A stretch of DNA of 64,000 nt. Origin: Monocercomonoides exilis. Its lineage: Eukaryota > Preaxostyla > Oxymonadida > Polymastigidae. Within the stretch, counting starts at the first letter, position 1. Each line of letters starts with the position of its first letter. The stretch covers positions 434,001 to 498,000 of the forward strand of contig LSRY02000035.1 in NCBI GenBank assembly GCA_001643675.2, in the 5' to 3' direction. Made by a program: the position numbers and the translations under genes. Positions 22,584-34,581 of the stretch are shown here, piece after piece. The notes below the pieces were generated by a model. That model was not told the origin of the DNA and ran no database searches. It saw only the letters and a list, made by a program, of their open reading frames with translations.

Positions 22584-23753
22584 TCTGTTTCTAACCTGTA
22601 TTTCTCAATTTATTCGAATTTATCCTTCACATAACAGAATAATCAATAAATATAAACAATATTTATTATTTTGTAAAATGAAAAGGCTACATTCGCAATA
22701 CCAATCTTTTTTGCTTTTAAAATTAGTAAAAATGGAACACTAAACAAATCCAATGAACTTTGATGGAAAAGAAAATAAAATAAAAGAAAAAAACTTTTCT
22801 TTCTGTTTGATCAAACCAACAGTAAATCCAAAAAAGATAAACAACTTAATATTCTTTTTCTGAGTATTTCTTTTTTTTCGATTTGAATGAAATAAAATTT
22901 CGATAAATCTTCAAATTATTTATTCATTCTGTGATGGATTTTTTTGTTTTAAACATTGCCACACCGAAAACAAACATAAAAATTAATTCTCATCCTTCCG
23001 AACAGTAAAAAAGAAATAGCTTTGTGTTCTTGAGCAATTCATTATTTGAATTGTTGATTTTTTTAAAAAAAAAACATAACAAAATGTTTATCATTCATTA
23101 CTTATTAACCAGAGAAAAGTCAATTTTTGACACAATTATCTTTTTCTTCCGTATTTGGACAATTCAGACTGTTATAGAAAATTATTCAATTCGAATTTTT
23201 ATTTGAAAATGCTTTATTTTTTCAATTTTGATAAATAAAGTTATCTGACAATAAATTATAATTAGCACCCGAAGTACAAGACGCATGATATTCAAACGAA
23301 AATTTCTATTTTATTGATTGTTATTTCCATTATCCGAAATTGTGAATTCATCGAAACAAGTTTAACACATAATCAACAAAAAATGGTAAAAGTTGAATGA
23401 TAACCGCTGTGGTCCATTCCAACCGAATTTACAGATTTTAATCTCTCTCAACAATATTCAAAATTCTGAAATAATTCAACAAAAATGTGCTCTTTGAAAA
23501 TAACAGTGATTAAGAGAATAAACTGAAAATTTAACTAAAAAGAGCTAAAAAACTAACAGATTAAAAGAGAGGGCATCGCAATGAAGACAAACATTTAATA
23601 AACACTTCAACTAGAATTATAACAATTTTCTTAAAAACTATTTGCAAGAAAGAAACAAAATTGCTTGCCTCAAAAAAATATCGAATTTGATTCAAATCAA
23701 AACAACAATCACCAAATTTTAAAAATATCACACTAAAATACACCTCTCGAAAA
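22584..23753. other. AT-rich intergenic region
   Basis: About 1.2 kb of very AT-rich DNA with A and T runs. I see no open frame with protein-like composition, no inverted repeats of note and no RNA gene. Confidence 0.5.
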
Positions 23754-26700
23754 TTATAGAAAGTCAAAAATCAACCCTTGTTTATGAGCCGTACTGTCGA
23801 ACTTGTTATAATCAGAAGCGCAATAAAGAGCAAGAAAAACATCACTCAGACCCTCTTCTTCTCCAAGCTTTAGCGAACTTGGTTCCAACGAAATCATTGA
23901 AAGCACTTTCAGAATTGATTTTGATAATCTTCTCGCATAGAAGCCGCATGCGAACATTGCTGCTGAAAGAAGAATAGAAATATACTCTGGATACGGAACA
24001 GCCACATCATTTCTTCCCTTTGCGACGTATTTATCGCATTCATCAAGATTGAAAATTGACCTCACCCACAGCGCTGACTGGCATCTTGACGGAAGCAAAC
24101 AACGTTTGAAAAGCGGACGGCGCAGGTAAAACGAAAGGAGCATTAGAGGACTGCGCAAGACACTTGCACAAGCACAGCTGTACAGCATCTGAGTGGCTTC
24201 ATCAAAGCTGCGCTGGACATTCGAATGAAGCTGTGGAAGGACAAACGTTTTGTCATCCTCAAGCTCATTGATATCCACATCAGTTGTCAGATTAAGTTCC
24301 ATACAAGGCGGGGCTAATGCAATCAGGAAATATGCACATTTCTCTCTGAAGTCTCTGTGTTCAATAACATCATATCCGCAAAAGACTGAATGAATAAGAC
24401 GCAAAATGCAGCGCAGAACAGGTATTGAGGGAAGCTTGGTAACTTTCGGCACAACTTTTGGCGCAGGGATATTTCTGTGCTTCTTATTCCAAGCATTGAC
24501 GAAAACTGGATCCAGCGTCCATAAGAACGAAAAGCCAAACTGTTGTTCAATAAAATCAAGCACGCCATATTCAAGTGGGTTCGACATGCGGAAATTATCG
24601 CCTGGAGAATTGTTTAGAATTAGAGGAAAATGTTCATTAAAAAAAAATAGAATATGAACAGTTAAAAAAAAAAGAAAGTAAGAAAAAGTAAGAAAAAGAA
24701 AGACATATTTGTCAATTCACGAAATAAAAATTGAAAATGTGAACAAAAAACTTTCAAACACTCTCATTGTTATTTCTCACAGCATCCAATCATTCACATA
24801 CCCATCTCCAAAGCACAGCACAGCGCTGTCAAATTGCAGATCAGATCCAACTCATCCAGAGGATGAAATATGTTCCTGAATATGTGTGCGATTTGAAGAG
24901 GAGAAATGACATAATCATCATATCCAGCACTCAAAATATAGCTGAACGGAACATCGCTCTTTCGGAACTCATCTATGCCAATGCCATTCTCAAAAAACAA
25001 ATCATGCAGGCTGTTGCAGAATGGAAACATCCAAATCGATACACCTTGCATCGCCATCACATTCAGCACATAAAACACATCTGCATTTCCTTCGCATTCT
25101 CCTGTCACATACGGACGCAAGGGAGAGATAAAGTCACTCGACATTAATCGGTGCATTATCGAAGAAGAAGCTGGATTCTTTGGCTCACAAACACTGGAAA
25201 TGTGCTTCTGGTAAAGGATCGGATTCACAGAAGAGCCGATCCGTTCATTCTTTCTGTTGGAAGAGGTTTCCTCTCCTTTCAACTCACTTTTGAGGAGAAA
25301 AGCAACAATGTGCAGCACCTCTTTTGCCATCCCAAATTTTGGATTTATGAATGGCATAATCAACATAAAGATCCTGTCCAGCAGCTTAGCATTCGTAAAC
25401 ACTTTAAGCATCCTCATCTCTTCCTTCTGCAGCAGCCGCGAAAAGAATTGCGGAAACCGCTCATGGCTTGCATTGTAGAAGCGCATGAGCACATTTTCCA
25501 GTGTCTCAATACACTTCGCTTTCACATCAGATGCAGTGGCTGAAGAAGCAGCAGAAGTTGAAGCAGAAGAAGAAGCCGTGTCTATCAGCGACAGAAGCGT
25601 TGAGGCCAATTTGACCTGAGGATTAAGCTCTTCTTCTGCCACGCTCACACTCACCGTCTCAATCAGCTCCAGCGCCATCTTCACACCTCGCAAAGGGATA
25701 GCTCTTCCGCCTCGTAAAAGAAACAGAGTCGCACTTTTCCGCTGAACATTGTTCAATTTTGTGTTCTGCATCACCCACATCTGCACCACGTGCATGCACA
25801 GCCTCCCATACTGCAGCACATCCTCCACTTTCATGTCTGATTTCCTCTTCTCATTCACCCACTTCACAAACAGCTTCCTCCCTTCCAGCTTCTCCATCTC
25901 CTTTTTGATCTCCTTCTGCCTGTTTGACACCAGCAACGCATCAATCAGCGTGAATGCACACCCAACAACCTCATCTGAATGGTTTGTTCTCTCCATTTCC
26001 TGCTTGATCGAAGACATCAGCTCTTCCACAGAGAAGCGACAATTGACTGTCGGATCGATTCCTATCAGAAGCCTGAGAAGACGCAGCGACGCACTGAAAA
26101 GCTGATCAAACGGTGTTTTTTCCTCTTCCTTCTTGCTTTCCTCTTCCTGCCATTCCTCGTCATTTTCTGCACTCTTAATCTGCTTCTTCTTGTATCTGTG
26201 CTTGTTTTCTTCTCCTTTGGCATCTGCTCTTCTTTCTCTCACAATTCCCTTCTCCCATTTCCTCAGCGTGTCAAACAGAGTATTCAGCAAGCGCTCGTCT
26301 CTCACTGCAGCACACAGGGCAGGCTTCCAGCGGAGGACATATGCGATGATATTCAAGGCATCTGAAGCAAGGGAAGGTGGAGAATCAGCAGAGACAGCTG
26401 CATTGACTGACACAGGGAGAATATTCACACTGGCAAGAGAAGGAAGAAGAGTGATGACTGACTGAGAGACACTCGAGATGTAGAAAGAGGTCTTTTCTGC
26501 TGAAGATTTAGTTGGCTCAGTTTGCTTTGAAGAAGAAGATGGAGAAGAAGAAGAGGAGGAGGAGGAAGAGGAGGAAGAAGATGAAGGAAATAATGAAGAA
26601 GAAAGAGTCAAAGAAGAAGGAGGAGTCAGAGACAGAGGAGGAGGTGAGAGAGGAGGTGAGAGAGGAGGGGAAAGAGGAGGTGAGAGAGGAGGAGGAGAAA

Positions 26701-28304
26701 GTGGAGGCAAAAAAGAAGATGGAAAAGCAGATGAAGAGGAAGAAGACGAGGAAGAAGATAAGGAAAAAGAAGAAGAAGAAGAAGAAGAAGATACACTCTG
26801 TGAAGTTTTTGGTTTTGGAGGATCAACAATAAGCTGGAGAACGATTGGCTCTGAATTCTGCGATAAAGAAGAAGAAGAAGAGGAAGAGTAAGAAGAAGAA
26901 GAGCCATCATCCACTTTTTGTGGTGAAATATCAATTGTACCCTCTTCGCTTTGGATAGCAATCTTCATTGCAGCAAGAGTGCTTATGAAGGAGAAGAGGC
27001 AGCAGCGAAGAGGAGCAGAAGAGGAATCGAGAAAGCTGACAATTTGAGACAGGAGAGCATCGTTGCTGAATGCTGTGATGAACAATGGATGAAGCTCGGC
27101 TATTTACAGAGAAAGAGGAAAATAATTATTAAATTAAATAAATGAATAAATGAATAAACAAAAAAAATTTTGAATGAAAATTTGTATATTCGATTAAACA
27201 AATAAGACTTTTTGAATTTTCAAAAAAATAATAATTCACAAAAGCTCAACAAAAAATACCACATAACATAAAAATTTCCTCTTTTCATATTTATTTTTTG
27301 AAAAAAAAATACTCATTTGTTCAACATCAGCATACGATTATTCTTTGCAACGCTGTTCATTTGACTGATGAATCTTACAACCTCATCCAAAAACTGCTTT
27401 TTTGGGGACTTTTCGTTCTCCTTCTGCGAACACAAAAGCAGCTGAACGATTATCTGGGAGATGTCTGTCACTTGCTTCGGAAGAGAAAAATGTGGCAGAC
27501 AATTCAACAGAATGGAGAGGAATGAATGGAGCAAGACGATGTCTTCTTTGGAGATATCAAAAGAATTGGGGGGAATAGAAGAAGAAGAAGAGGAGGATGA
27601 TGATAATGAAGAATTGAAAAGTGAGAATCCACAAGATTTCGATGGCTTCAATGGCACATCATTTGAGTGAGATTTACACTCATCTTCGTCTTTTGCAAAT
27701 TGTCTCTTCAACATCTTTTGAATCTCTCCACAAACACACTCAATCCCACTTTCACTGAAAAACAGACTTCGAATTCTCATTTCTTCGCTTTCTTTCTCCT
27801 TTGCCCTCCGCTCTGCTTCTCTTATTTTGTGTGCTTTCTTTTCTTCTTCTTCTTCTTCTTCTTCAGTCCTCCTCTTTTCCTCTTCCTCTTCTTTGGCTTC
27901 TCTGTCCTTTGGTGACTTAGTCGTCTTGCTTCCTTTTGCAGTCTTTGATTGGCTTTGTGTTTGATTAAGTGCTTTCCCCTTCACTTTATAAACTCTATCA
28001 CTATCATCCTCTCTTTCTCCTTCTCTTTCTCTTTCTCCTTCTCTTTCTCTTTCTCCATCTCTTTCTTCTCCATTGCAAATTGTTCCTTTCTTCCCCTCTT
28101 CTGTATCTTCATCGCCTTCACTCACAACACCCAGCAGCTTTGAGAGAACAGCACAGACAGCATTTTTGATCTCATCGTCAGCCACACAAAGACACTGCAG
28201 CAGAATTCGCATGTGAATCGATATGACATGCACTTGGTTCGATTGAGGCTGATTTTCGGGAACATCATCATTGCTATTATTAGTATTTGATGAATTGAAT
28301 AAAG

Positions 28305-28335
<31 letters not shown>

Positions 28336-29498
28336 CTCTGGAGAAAGCTCACTTTCTTTCCATGGTTTGCCTTTTTTGATGCTCTTTCCATCCTTCCTTT
28401 GGCACAAAGTCGACTTTGTACTCGTGTCTCTCTCATCCTTCGGAGCAAACCGCTCAAAAATTATCAAAGCGAGTTTCTTCCACTTGCTCCACCCAGCTGC
28501 TGCAAAGGTCTCCTCTTTTTCTTCTTTGTTCTCCTTTTCGTCTTCTGCCATTGCTCCATCACTGTCTCTTTCCCGGCTTCTTTTGACTTCTCCTGCTTCA
28601 GACGCTTTCTTGACGGCAAGTCGTATCAGCTCTCTTCCAATAATCATCTCGCCGACCACTCCTGTCTCATCCCTCTCCGCAAAATTGAGGCACATTTCAC
28701 CAATTGTGGCAGAGATCGCATCATTCCCATGCTCCATCATCACTTCCTTCACCACATCGAACAACGATCCATCGCCAACAATCTTCAACGGAGAAGGTGA
28801 AATGGACAGCAGCAGAAAATTCTTCAGTAAAGTTATCATGGTTTCTTCTTTGCATGTCGATCTAAATCAAAACAAATAAAAACAAAAAATAATTTTTTTT
28901 TCTTCACAAATGCTAGTTGTAACGTGTTGCGAACCTGAGCAATCTGAGATTAACTTCAGCAAGTTTTTCCAAATTACTTTCCACGTTGTAAGATTTTATT
29001 TCGTTTTCAGCTTGGGAAAACACAAATTTCGTGTTTATAAATCAACTCAATAAATAAAACGTTAACAAAAAGGTTCAAACAAACCAATTGCACTCAAAGC
29101 CTCCGCAATTGTTTGAAACGCACGCTCCTCCTGCATCTCCATAAGTTCATTTGCTGCTTCAATAATTGCATTTATCTCCTCCAACGAAAACGAATGTTTA
29201 CTTAGTTCAAAAAATGTGTCCAAAAGTAGATTCTGCGCTTCGACATTCATCTTCCACTTTTTACAATATTCCACAAGTTGCAAATACAATTTTCTTTTTG
29301 ATGAAGGATTTTTATTACTATTGCAGCCTTTCACCTTTTTGCTTCATGCAGAAAAAGTGAATTTTCACAAATAAAAAAAAAAAAGCATTCAACAATTCAT
29401 TGATATTGAAATAAATAGAATATATAAAAAAATAGGATAATTATTGCAAACAGCAGATTCAACAACGATTCACGCTCATCACTTTCATTTTCCGACAT
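23754..29498 (-). CDS. Giant alpha-helical hypothetical protein (family G), copy A
   Basis: Six-exon model: 29498-29452, 29341-29067, 29010-28935, 28861-27336, 27099-24802 and 24601-23754. All phases agree, giving 1689 residues with a TAA stop. The N-terminus (MSENESDERESLLNLL) and exons 2-4 are helical and match copy B exon by exon (ENEIKSYNVESNLEKLAEVN). Inserted low-complexity tracts include poly-Ser, a Lys/Glu/Arg tract (exon 4) and a Pro/Leu/Ser repeat of the type SPPLSPPLSP (exon 5). Between them lie helical segments suggestive of ARM/HEAT repeats (LKVFTNAKLLDRIFMLIMPF, NVMAMQGVSIWMFPFCNSLH). No catalytic motif, signal peptide or membrane span is visible, so a cytoplasmic scaffold is an inference. 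Introns are 56-236 nt. The last exon (EYGVLDFIEQQFGFSFLWTL) is the best conserved between the two copies. Confidence 0.8.
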
Positions 29499-29844
29499 AT
29501 ATTCAAAGCAAATAACTCTGGGTATATAAAACATTCAACGAAATCATCGCAACATAGAAATACACATATAGAATTATCACACATTTATTTTTGTAAGTTT
29601 GAGCAAATAACTGTTCCTATTGCTCAAAAATTTAAAACAAAATTTTAAATATTAAAATGGGAAAGAGGAAATATTTGATGTTTCGTTTTGGATTATCAAA
29701 CAGATATAATCTGAATAGAACATTTGTTATTCGAATCAGTCGTTATTGATTTGAGATAATCATTGTTCATTTGAATTTTTAAACTGCAATTGTATTTTCA
29801 CCAAAACATCTGAATCACCTTTAAAAATGTTAGCTCACGTCAGT
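29499..29844. other. AT-rich intergenic region
   Basis: Short AT-rich spacer upstream of the family G gene and up to the left inverted repeat at 29845. It should contain the promoter of the minus-strand gene, but no motif can be singled out. Confidence 0.4.
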
Positions 29845-32800
29845 CAGTAGATGAATTTTGAATAGATTTTTTTGATTCAAATAAACCTAGTTTATTCAAA
29901 TGAACTCATGTTTATTCGAATAGATCGAGTTCATTTGAATAAACCGAGTTCATTTGAGATAGACTGGGTTCATTTGAGTTACGAAAATTAATTTTAAAAA
30001 CAAATATTTTTTATGTCTATAAAATTGAACGCAAAAACTTTCAAATATTATTTGCATAATAATTATGTAATTTTGGAAATGATTTTTGTTGTTTTCGTCA
30101 AATTCTTTCAAAGATCATTAGGATCAAAATATCAAAAAAACCGTCAAAATTTTTTTGCACCAACAAACGATTAAATATATATCAACATCACATTCTTTGA
30201 TTGTTAAACCTTCTATGAATGTGCTCCACCTGTTTTAACATGTGTTTAAAATGATGAAAAGAAGAATTTCGTATTTTATTTCTAGAAATATGTATTTTTT
30301 CTATTGAGCAAATAAAGATAATTGAAATTATGCTAATTAATGAATTGGATTGCATCAATATATATGCAAACAACTGGTATTTACACTTAGATCTGCTCAA
30401 TAGCATTTAAAGACCGGAAATAATCATTAACAAATAATTGTGATCGATTTTTCTAAAAAAATGGATTCAAAAACAAACTTATTTGTCATCATTATTTTAT
30501 TGAATAATGAACAGAGTTCAGCCGCTTTTCTCTTGCAATTTATCTGCGCTTCTCCAGTGACATTCCATTTTGCGTTAGAGGTTTCCTGTTTAAAATATGC
30601 GAAATGTTATTCTAACAGTTTCAATCCATCGAATGTTGAGGCCACGTTCTAACTGCATCACATGAGAGCAGCATTGATTTGACAAATGTTTCCATGAGCA
30701 AAATGGAGCTGATGATCAGAAGAATTGTTGTCATGTTTTCACAGGCTGTGTGGAGAGGCGAGTTGATAGGATTAATTGAAGTTAACAGTGAAATTGTTCA
30801 GTTGAAATGTTACGCGCTTTTTTCGCTTCTCCAAAGTCCACCATCTGAATCTTCCTTATCAGCTGCATTGGTAGCGAGCCTTGTAGCGAGTCTGTGCAAA
30901 ACACATCGATGAAGAACTGTAAAAGCAGCCAAAGTGAAAGCGGCGGAGGAATGATCATAAAATTAAGCGAAGGAGGGTATTTTGAGAGCCGTTTTTCCAC
31001 AATCTCAGGATGTTTCTGCTCGGCGACTGGAAGAGGAGGAGCGATATTCCTGGACTGCTCTTTGATCACAAGAGATGGTCTGCTTCCTTTCCTGCTGAAA
31101 AACACCACGTTCATGGAGAACAAAGCATATGTGGGAAAAGACGTGTATGTGAAATGCGCGAATGTCAAAACTCAAATAGGCGCAGAGCTATTCGAGCTCG
31201 ATTTCAGAGCACCGTTTGTTCGGGAGTTTGCTATGTGGGGATGCACAGCACAAGACCATGTTGATGAACAAGATCTGCTGCTGCTTGTTGTTGTGTGTCG
31301 GAGAGAGACTATATTTCCATCTTCTTCATCCGACAACTCCTCCGATTCACGCCAGTGCGGTGGAATAAGTCAACCTTGCATTTCCTTGAATGTTGCTCTG
31401 CCCCACATCATTCTTTTAGTTTACAGCAAGTTGCTGATCGGCAAAAGCGCTGTGGTGTCAGGGGAAGCAAGTGCTTGAGATGTTTGGATCAAGTCGCTGG
31501 ATGTGGAAGGCGTAAGATGGATTATTCTGCTGAATATCAGCATTGGAAACAAGAGGAGCAGTCTCGTTTCGTGCTTGCTGAGAGTGAAAATGGAATTTCT
31601 AAGACTTTTGTTTGGAAGCGCTTTTTCTTCTTCTCATTCCAGCTTGATATCGCTTGCTGATGGCAACTTGTCGATTGCAGACACAATCTTTGCTCAAGAA
31701 GCTTCGAGTGGAAATTCTGAAATGAAACTGAACTGCACCATCATTCTTGTGGAGAATGGCAGGCTATCGATCAACGGATGCACTTTTGTTTCCCCTCGTA
31801 TTAGTACTTCATGCGTAGCAGCAAGAGACTGACAACATTGATCAGATATGAACTTGAACATTTCTGATATGAATTCTGCTGTGTTGTTGGACTTCCGCAA
31901 TCTGGAAAGCTTCTCTATGCAGCAAGTGCTTATTTCCAGTTGCGCACTTGAACAATCCGTCCTTATCCTTCACAACTGCAAAGACTCTCAGCTGCAGAAG
32001 GTTCAAGTCAGAAATGCAGAGAACAAAGCAAGCTTAATTGTGTTTTCCTCAGACGGTTCAGGAGGCCATTCAAATATCCAGTGCTATCATTCGGAATTCG
32101 ACTCCATATCTGTGCTATCTGGTTCTTTGCTTTCTGTTGAATGTGCAGATGCAAATGTTGAGATGAATTTCTTGGACATTTCGAACACGAAGCTCAGAGA
32201 AGGATGTGCAGTGAGTGTAGCATCAAATGCTTCCACATTCCAGCTGACGCAGTCATCATTTAAAAACATAACCCGAGATTCGTTTGGACCGTGCTGTTTG
32301 ACCTCTTCATCTTCGTCTTTATTGCTGGAATTGGAGAACTGCTCGAACAAAATGTGTGCTTCACCATCTGAAAAAGGGAGCATTCCAGCTTTGTAAGATT
32401 TGGGGAATGCTTTCGTATCATCGTGTGTGTTTGATGGAGCAGCAAGCGCGCCAGAGCTGAGAGTAAACGACGAGAAATTAGAAGAGCTGTGTCAGTGGAG
32501 TGGATCGATGGTTGATCTTCAAAATTGCAAAGGAAGGATAATAGACACGAGCATTGCCAACTCGTTGAAAGGAGGGCTGTCAGCTTCAGGCGGGAACGAT
32601 TTCATACGGTTTGGATTGTTTGCCAACAATAGTCGAGTACAGCTGGTCATCCGTCTTTGAGGAACAATATCGCCTGCTCTGGCCATGCGCTTTTGAATAT
32701 TCAGAGCCCGAAAGTCGGGGATGGCTTTCTTCCGAACATCTCGATGTGGATTTCCACCAGTTAGAGAACATTGTAAAAAAAATGGCTTCGGAAAGAGTAT

Positions 32801-33972
32801 CCCATTCCTCGTTCAACTAGCTAAATTCAGTGATATTTTGTTAAGAAGGCAATGCCATATCCCTGGATCTCATTGGTTCTTCGTTCATTCCCTGGAACTA
32901 ACTCCTCCAGATTGATTTTGTCAATTAATCCCTCCACAGACTCAGAAATATCCGCTGTATGTTGAACTTTTTGAAAATAAAACTGTTATCCATGTAATAA
33001 TCCAGTCTCGATCGTAACTTCAGTGCCTGAAACCACAGAATTGGCCACAAGCATCATGTTAAAATGCTCGAATACAGTGCATCTACAGTACAATTTCTTT
33101 TGAAGAACAACAGCGAAGTTGAATAAAAACCGATGAAAGAATTGCTAAAGGAAGAAGAGAAAGAATACTGTATCGACTTCCGATTGCAATTGTTATAACA
33201 TCGATAATTCTAAAGATTCTTTTGATTGGATTTATTATGTTTATTGCTCGTTGGAAGAAGATTTCGAATGAAGCGTAAGATTTGAGACAGATAGTTGATG
33301 ATACAATAAAGAATGTTCCGAAGGCATATGAATGTTAACTCCAGAGAAATTACCAGACCATCAAAGGAGGAAAGCGGAGAAGAAAGCAGTAAAGCGGAAT
33401 ATTGAGTTGCTTTGAGAAGAATATCTTTAAATGAAAATTGAATATATCCACTTAACGGAGAAAGCTGCAAAGGAGAAAGCTGCTTTAATCTGCGAATTCA
33501 ACTGTGCACTTCAGAAATATATGCTTTGTTTGTTGTAAATTACTCCGCGAACATCAAAACAAACAAATTATTGTTTTTTATATTTAATTACACAGAGATC
33601 AAAAAAAGTTAAAAAGTTGAAAATAGAACAGAATAATGATAACAAAATTATTTTTTCATTCACTTCACGTTATTTCTATCTTATAAAATCTTCTTCAAAC
33701 ATATATCAAATATTGTTCAAGAAAAAGGAAAAATCTTATTTTTTTTAAGAATTTTTCAATTTTTTTGTTGATAAAGTGAAAGATAAAACGTGAAAATATT
33801 ATAATAAGTTTTCACTACTTTTTCACAAAAACTTAATTTAAGTGTATCGCACTTTATTCAAGTGTCACTTCAACCATTTAAAATAACATGACTTCATTTA
33901 AGAAAAACCCAGTTCATTCAAATTAGTTGAATCTATTCAAATGAAAAAAATCTATTCACAATTCATCTAGTG
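29845..33972. mobile_element. Putative inverted-repeat-bounded unit, 4128 bp
   Basis: The ends are a 29-bp inverted repeat with two mismatches: 29845-29873 starts CAGTAGATGAATT, and the complement of 33944-33972 starts CACTAGATGAATT; both continue to GAATAGATTTTTTT. Weaker similarity extends inwards to about 65 bp. Both ends have repeated subterminal motifs of the form GTTCATTTGAATAAAC/GTTCATTTGA (29920-29985; looser at 33840-33940), a pattern typical of transposon ends. Flanks ACGTCAGT and CCGTTAGT match at 6 of 8 positions but are offset by one base, so a target duplication is only suggested. Inside lies a decayed beta-helix receptor gene rather than a transposase. An 8-bp duplication and an adjacent eroded hAT transposase would fit a hAT-type non-autonomous element; this is inference. 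Confidence 0.55.
30461..33480 (+). pseudogene. Beta-helix receptor pseudogene, lacks kinase-like domain
   Basis: A plus-strand gene decayed by many stops and shifts. The start is probably the ATG at 30461 (MDSKTNLFVIIILLN, signal-peptide-like). 30894-31478 reads FLLKNTTFMENKAYVGKDVY and a cysteine module RQCGGISQPCISLN. 31503-32660 carries further beta-helix repeats (FQLTQSSFKNITRDSFGP). 32480-32820 matches the region before the membrane in the 38-41.6 kb gene (SLKGGLSASGGNDF against SKVGGLWVSGGSVK). 33160-33345 still shows a transmembrane segment (ILKILLIGFIMFIARWKK) and a juxtamembrane stretch (DLRQIVDDTIKNVPKAYE against ELEVIVEDTVKKDPKAFE). Sequence fades at about 33480, so the kinase-like part is missing. 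It belongs to the same receptor subtype as the gene at 38-41.6 kb, in opposite orientation. Confidence 0.75.
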
Positions 33973-33980
33973 CCCGTTAG

Positions 33981-34004
33981 TTTTTTTTTTTTTTTTTTTT
34001 TTTT
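33981..34004. repeat. T24 homopolymer
   Basis: Twenty-four T residues start 8 bp beyond the right inverted repeat of the 4.1-kb unit. It could be a slippage tract or the poly(A) trace of a minus-strand retro-insertion; no retro-copy sequence is recognisable beside it. Confidence 0.8.
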
Positions 34005-34581
34005 GAGGCAGAAACCAACTATTTTTAATAAACCTTTGCGACAGACCGACATTTTCCAAAGTGTTCGACAAGTCGACCGACAAAGCAAAATATTTTCTTT
34101 AATATTAATTTTATTTTCATTCTTTTTTATTAATTTTTCTTATCATAGTATTTCAATTTTTATTTTATTTGTCGAAAAATAAACATAAACAACAATTTTT
34201 TTTTTGATGGAAATGAATAAATTTTAAAAATTTAGCAAATATGAATTTGATTTTTCATGGTTTTGAAATAAAAAAATTATCATTAGTCCATGAAAAATAA
34301 CTTATTATCATTATTATAACATAAGATTTTTAATTTTTCATTCGTATCAATAATTCATTTTTTCGACAAATATCAGTCAGTCGAATAGATCAGTCGGTCG
34401 AACTGAAAAAATGATTATTTGATAAATATCATGAATCATTTGACAACATATGAGGATTTTTTAAGAATCTTGCCTTTGGAATTACAAAACAGTGCAAAAT
34501 CAAAAGAAATCGTATGAATTAAACAAAAGACAAATTTTCCAAAAACTTTTTTATTTCATTTATTGATAAAAGAGTGCTGCA

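Noticed and set aside
29837-33981. Definite 8-bp target duplication for the 4.1-kb unit
   Set aside because: ACGTCAGT and CCGTTAGT agree at 6 of 8 positions only and are offset by one base, so it is reported as suggestive, not as evidence.
34040-34420. Inverted repeat built from CGACCGAC/GTCGGTCG-like motifs as the left end of the hAT element
   Set aside because: Matches are short and scattered and do not align as terminal repeats.
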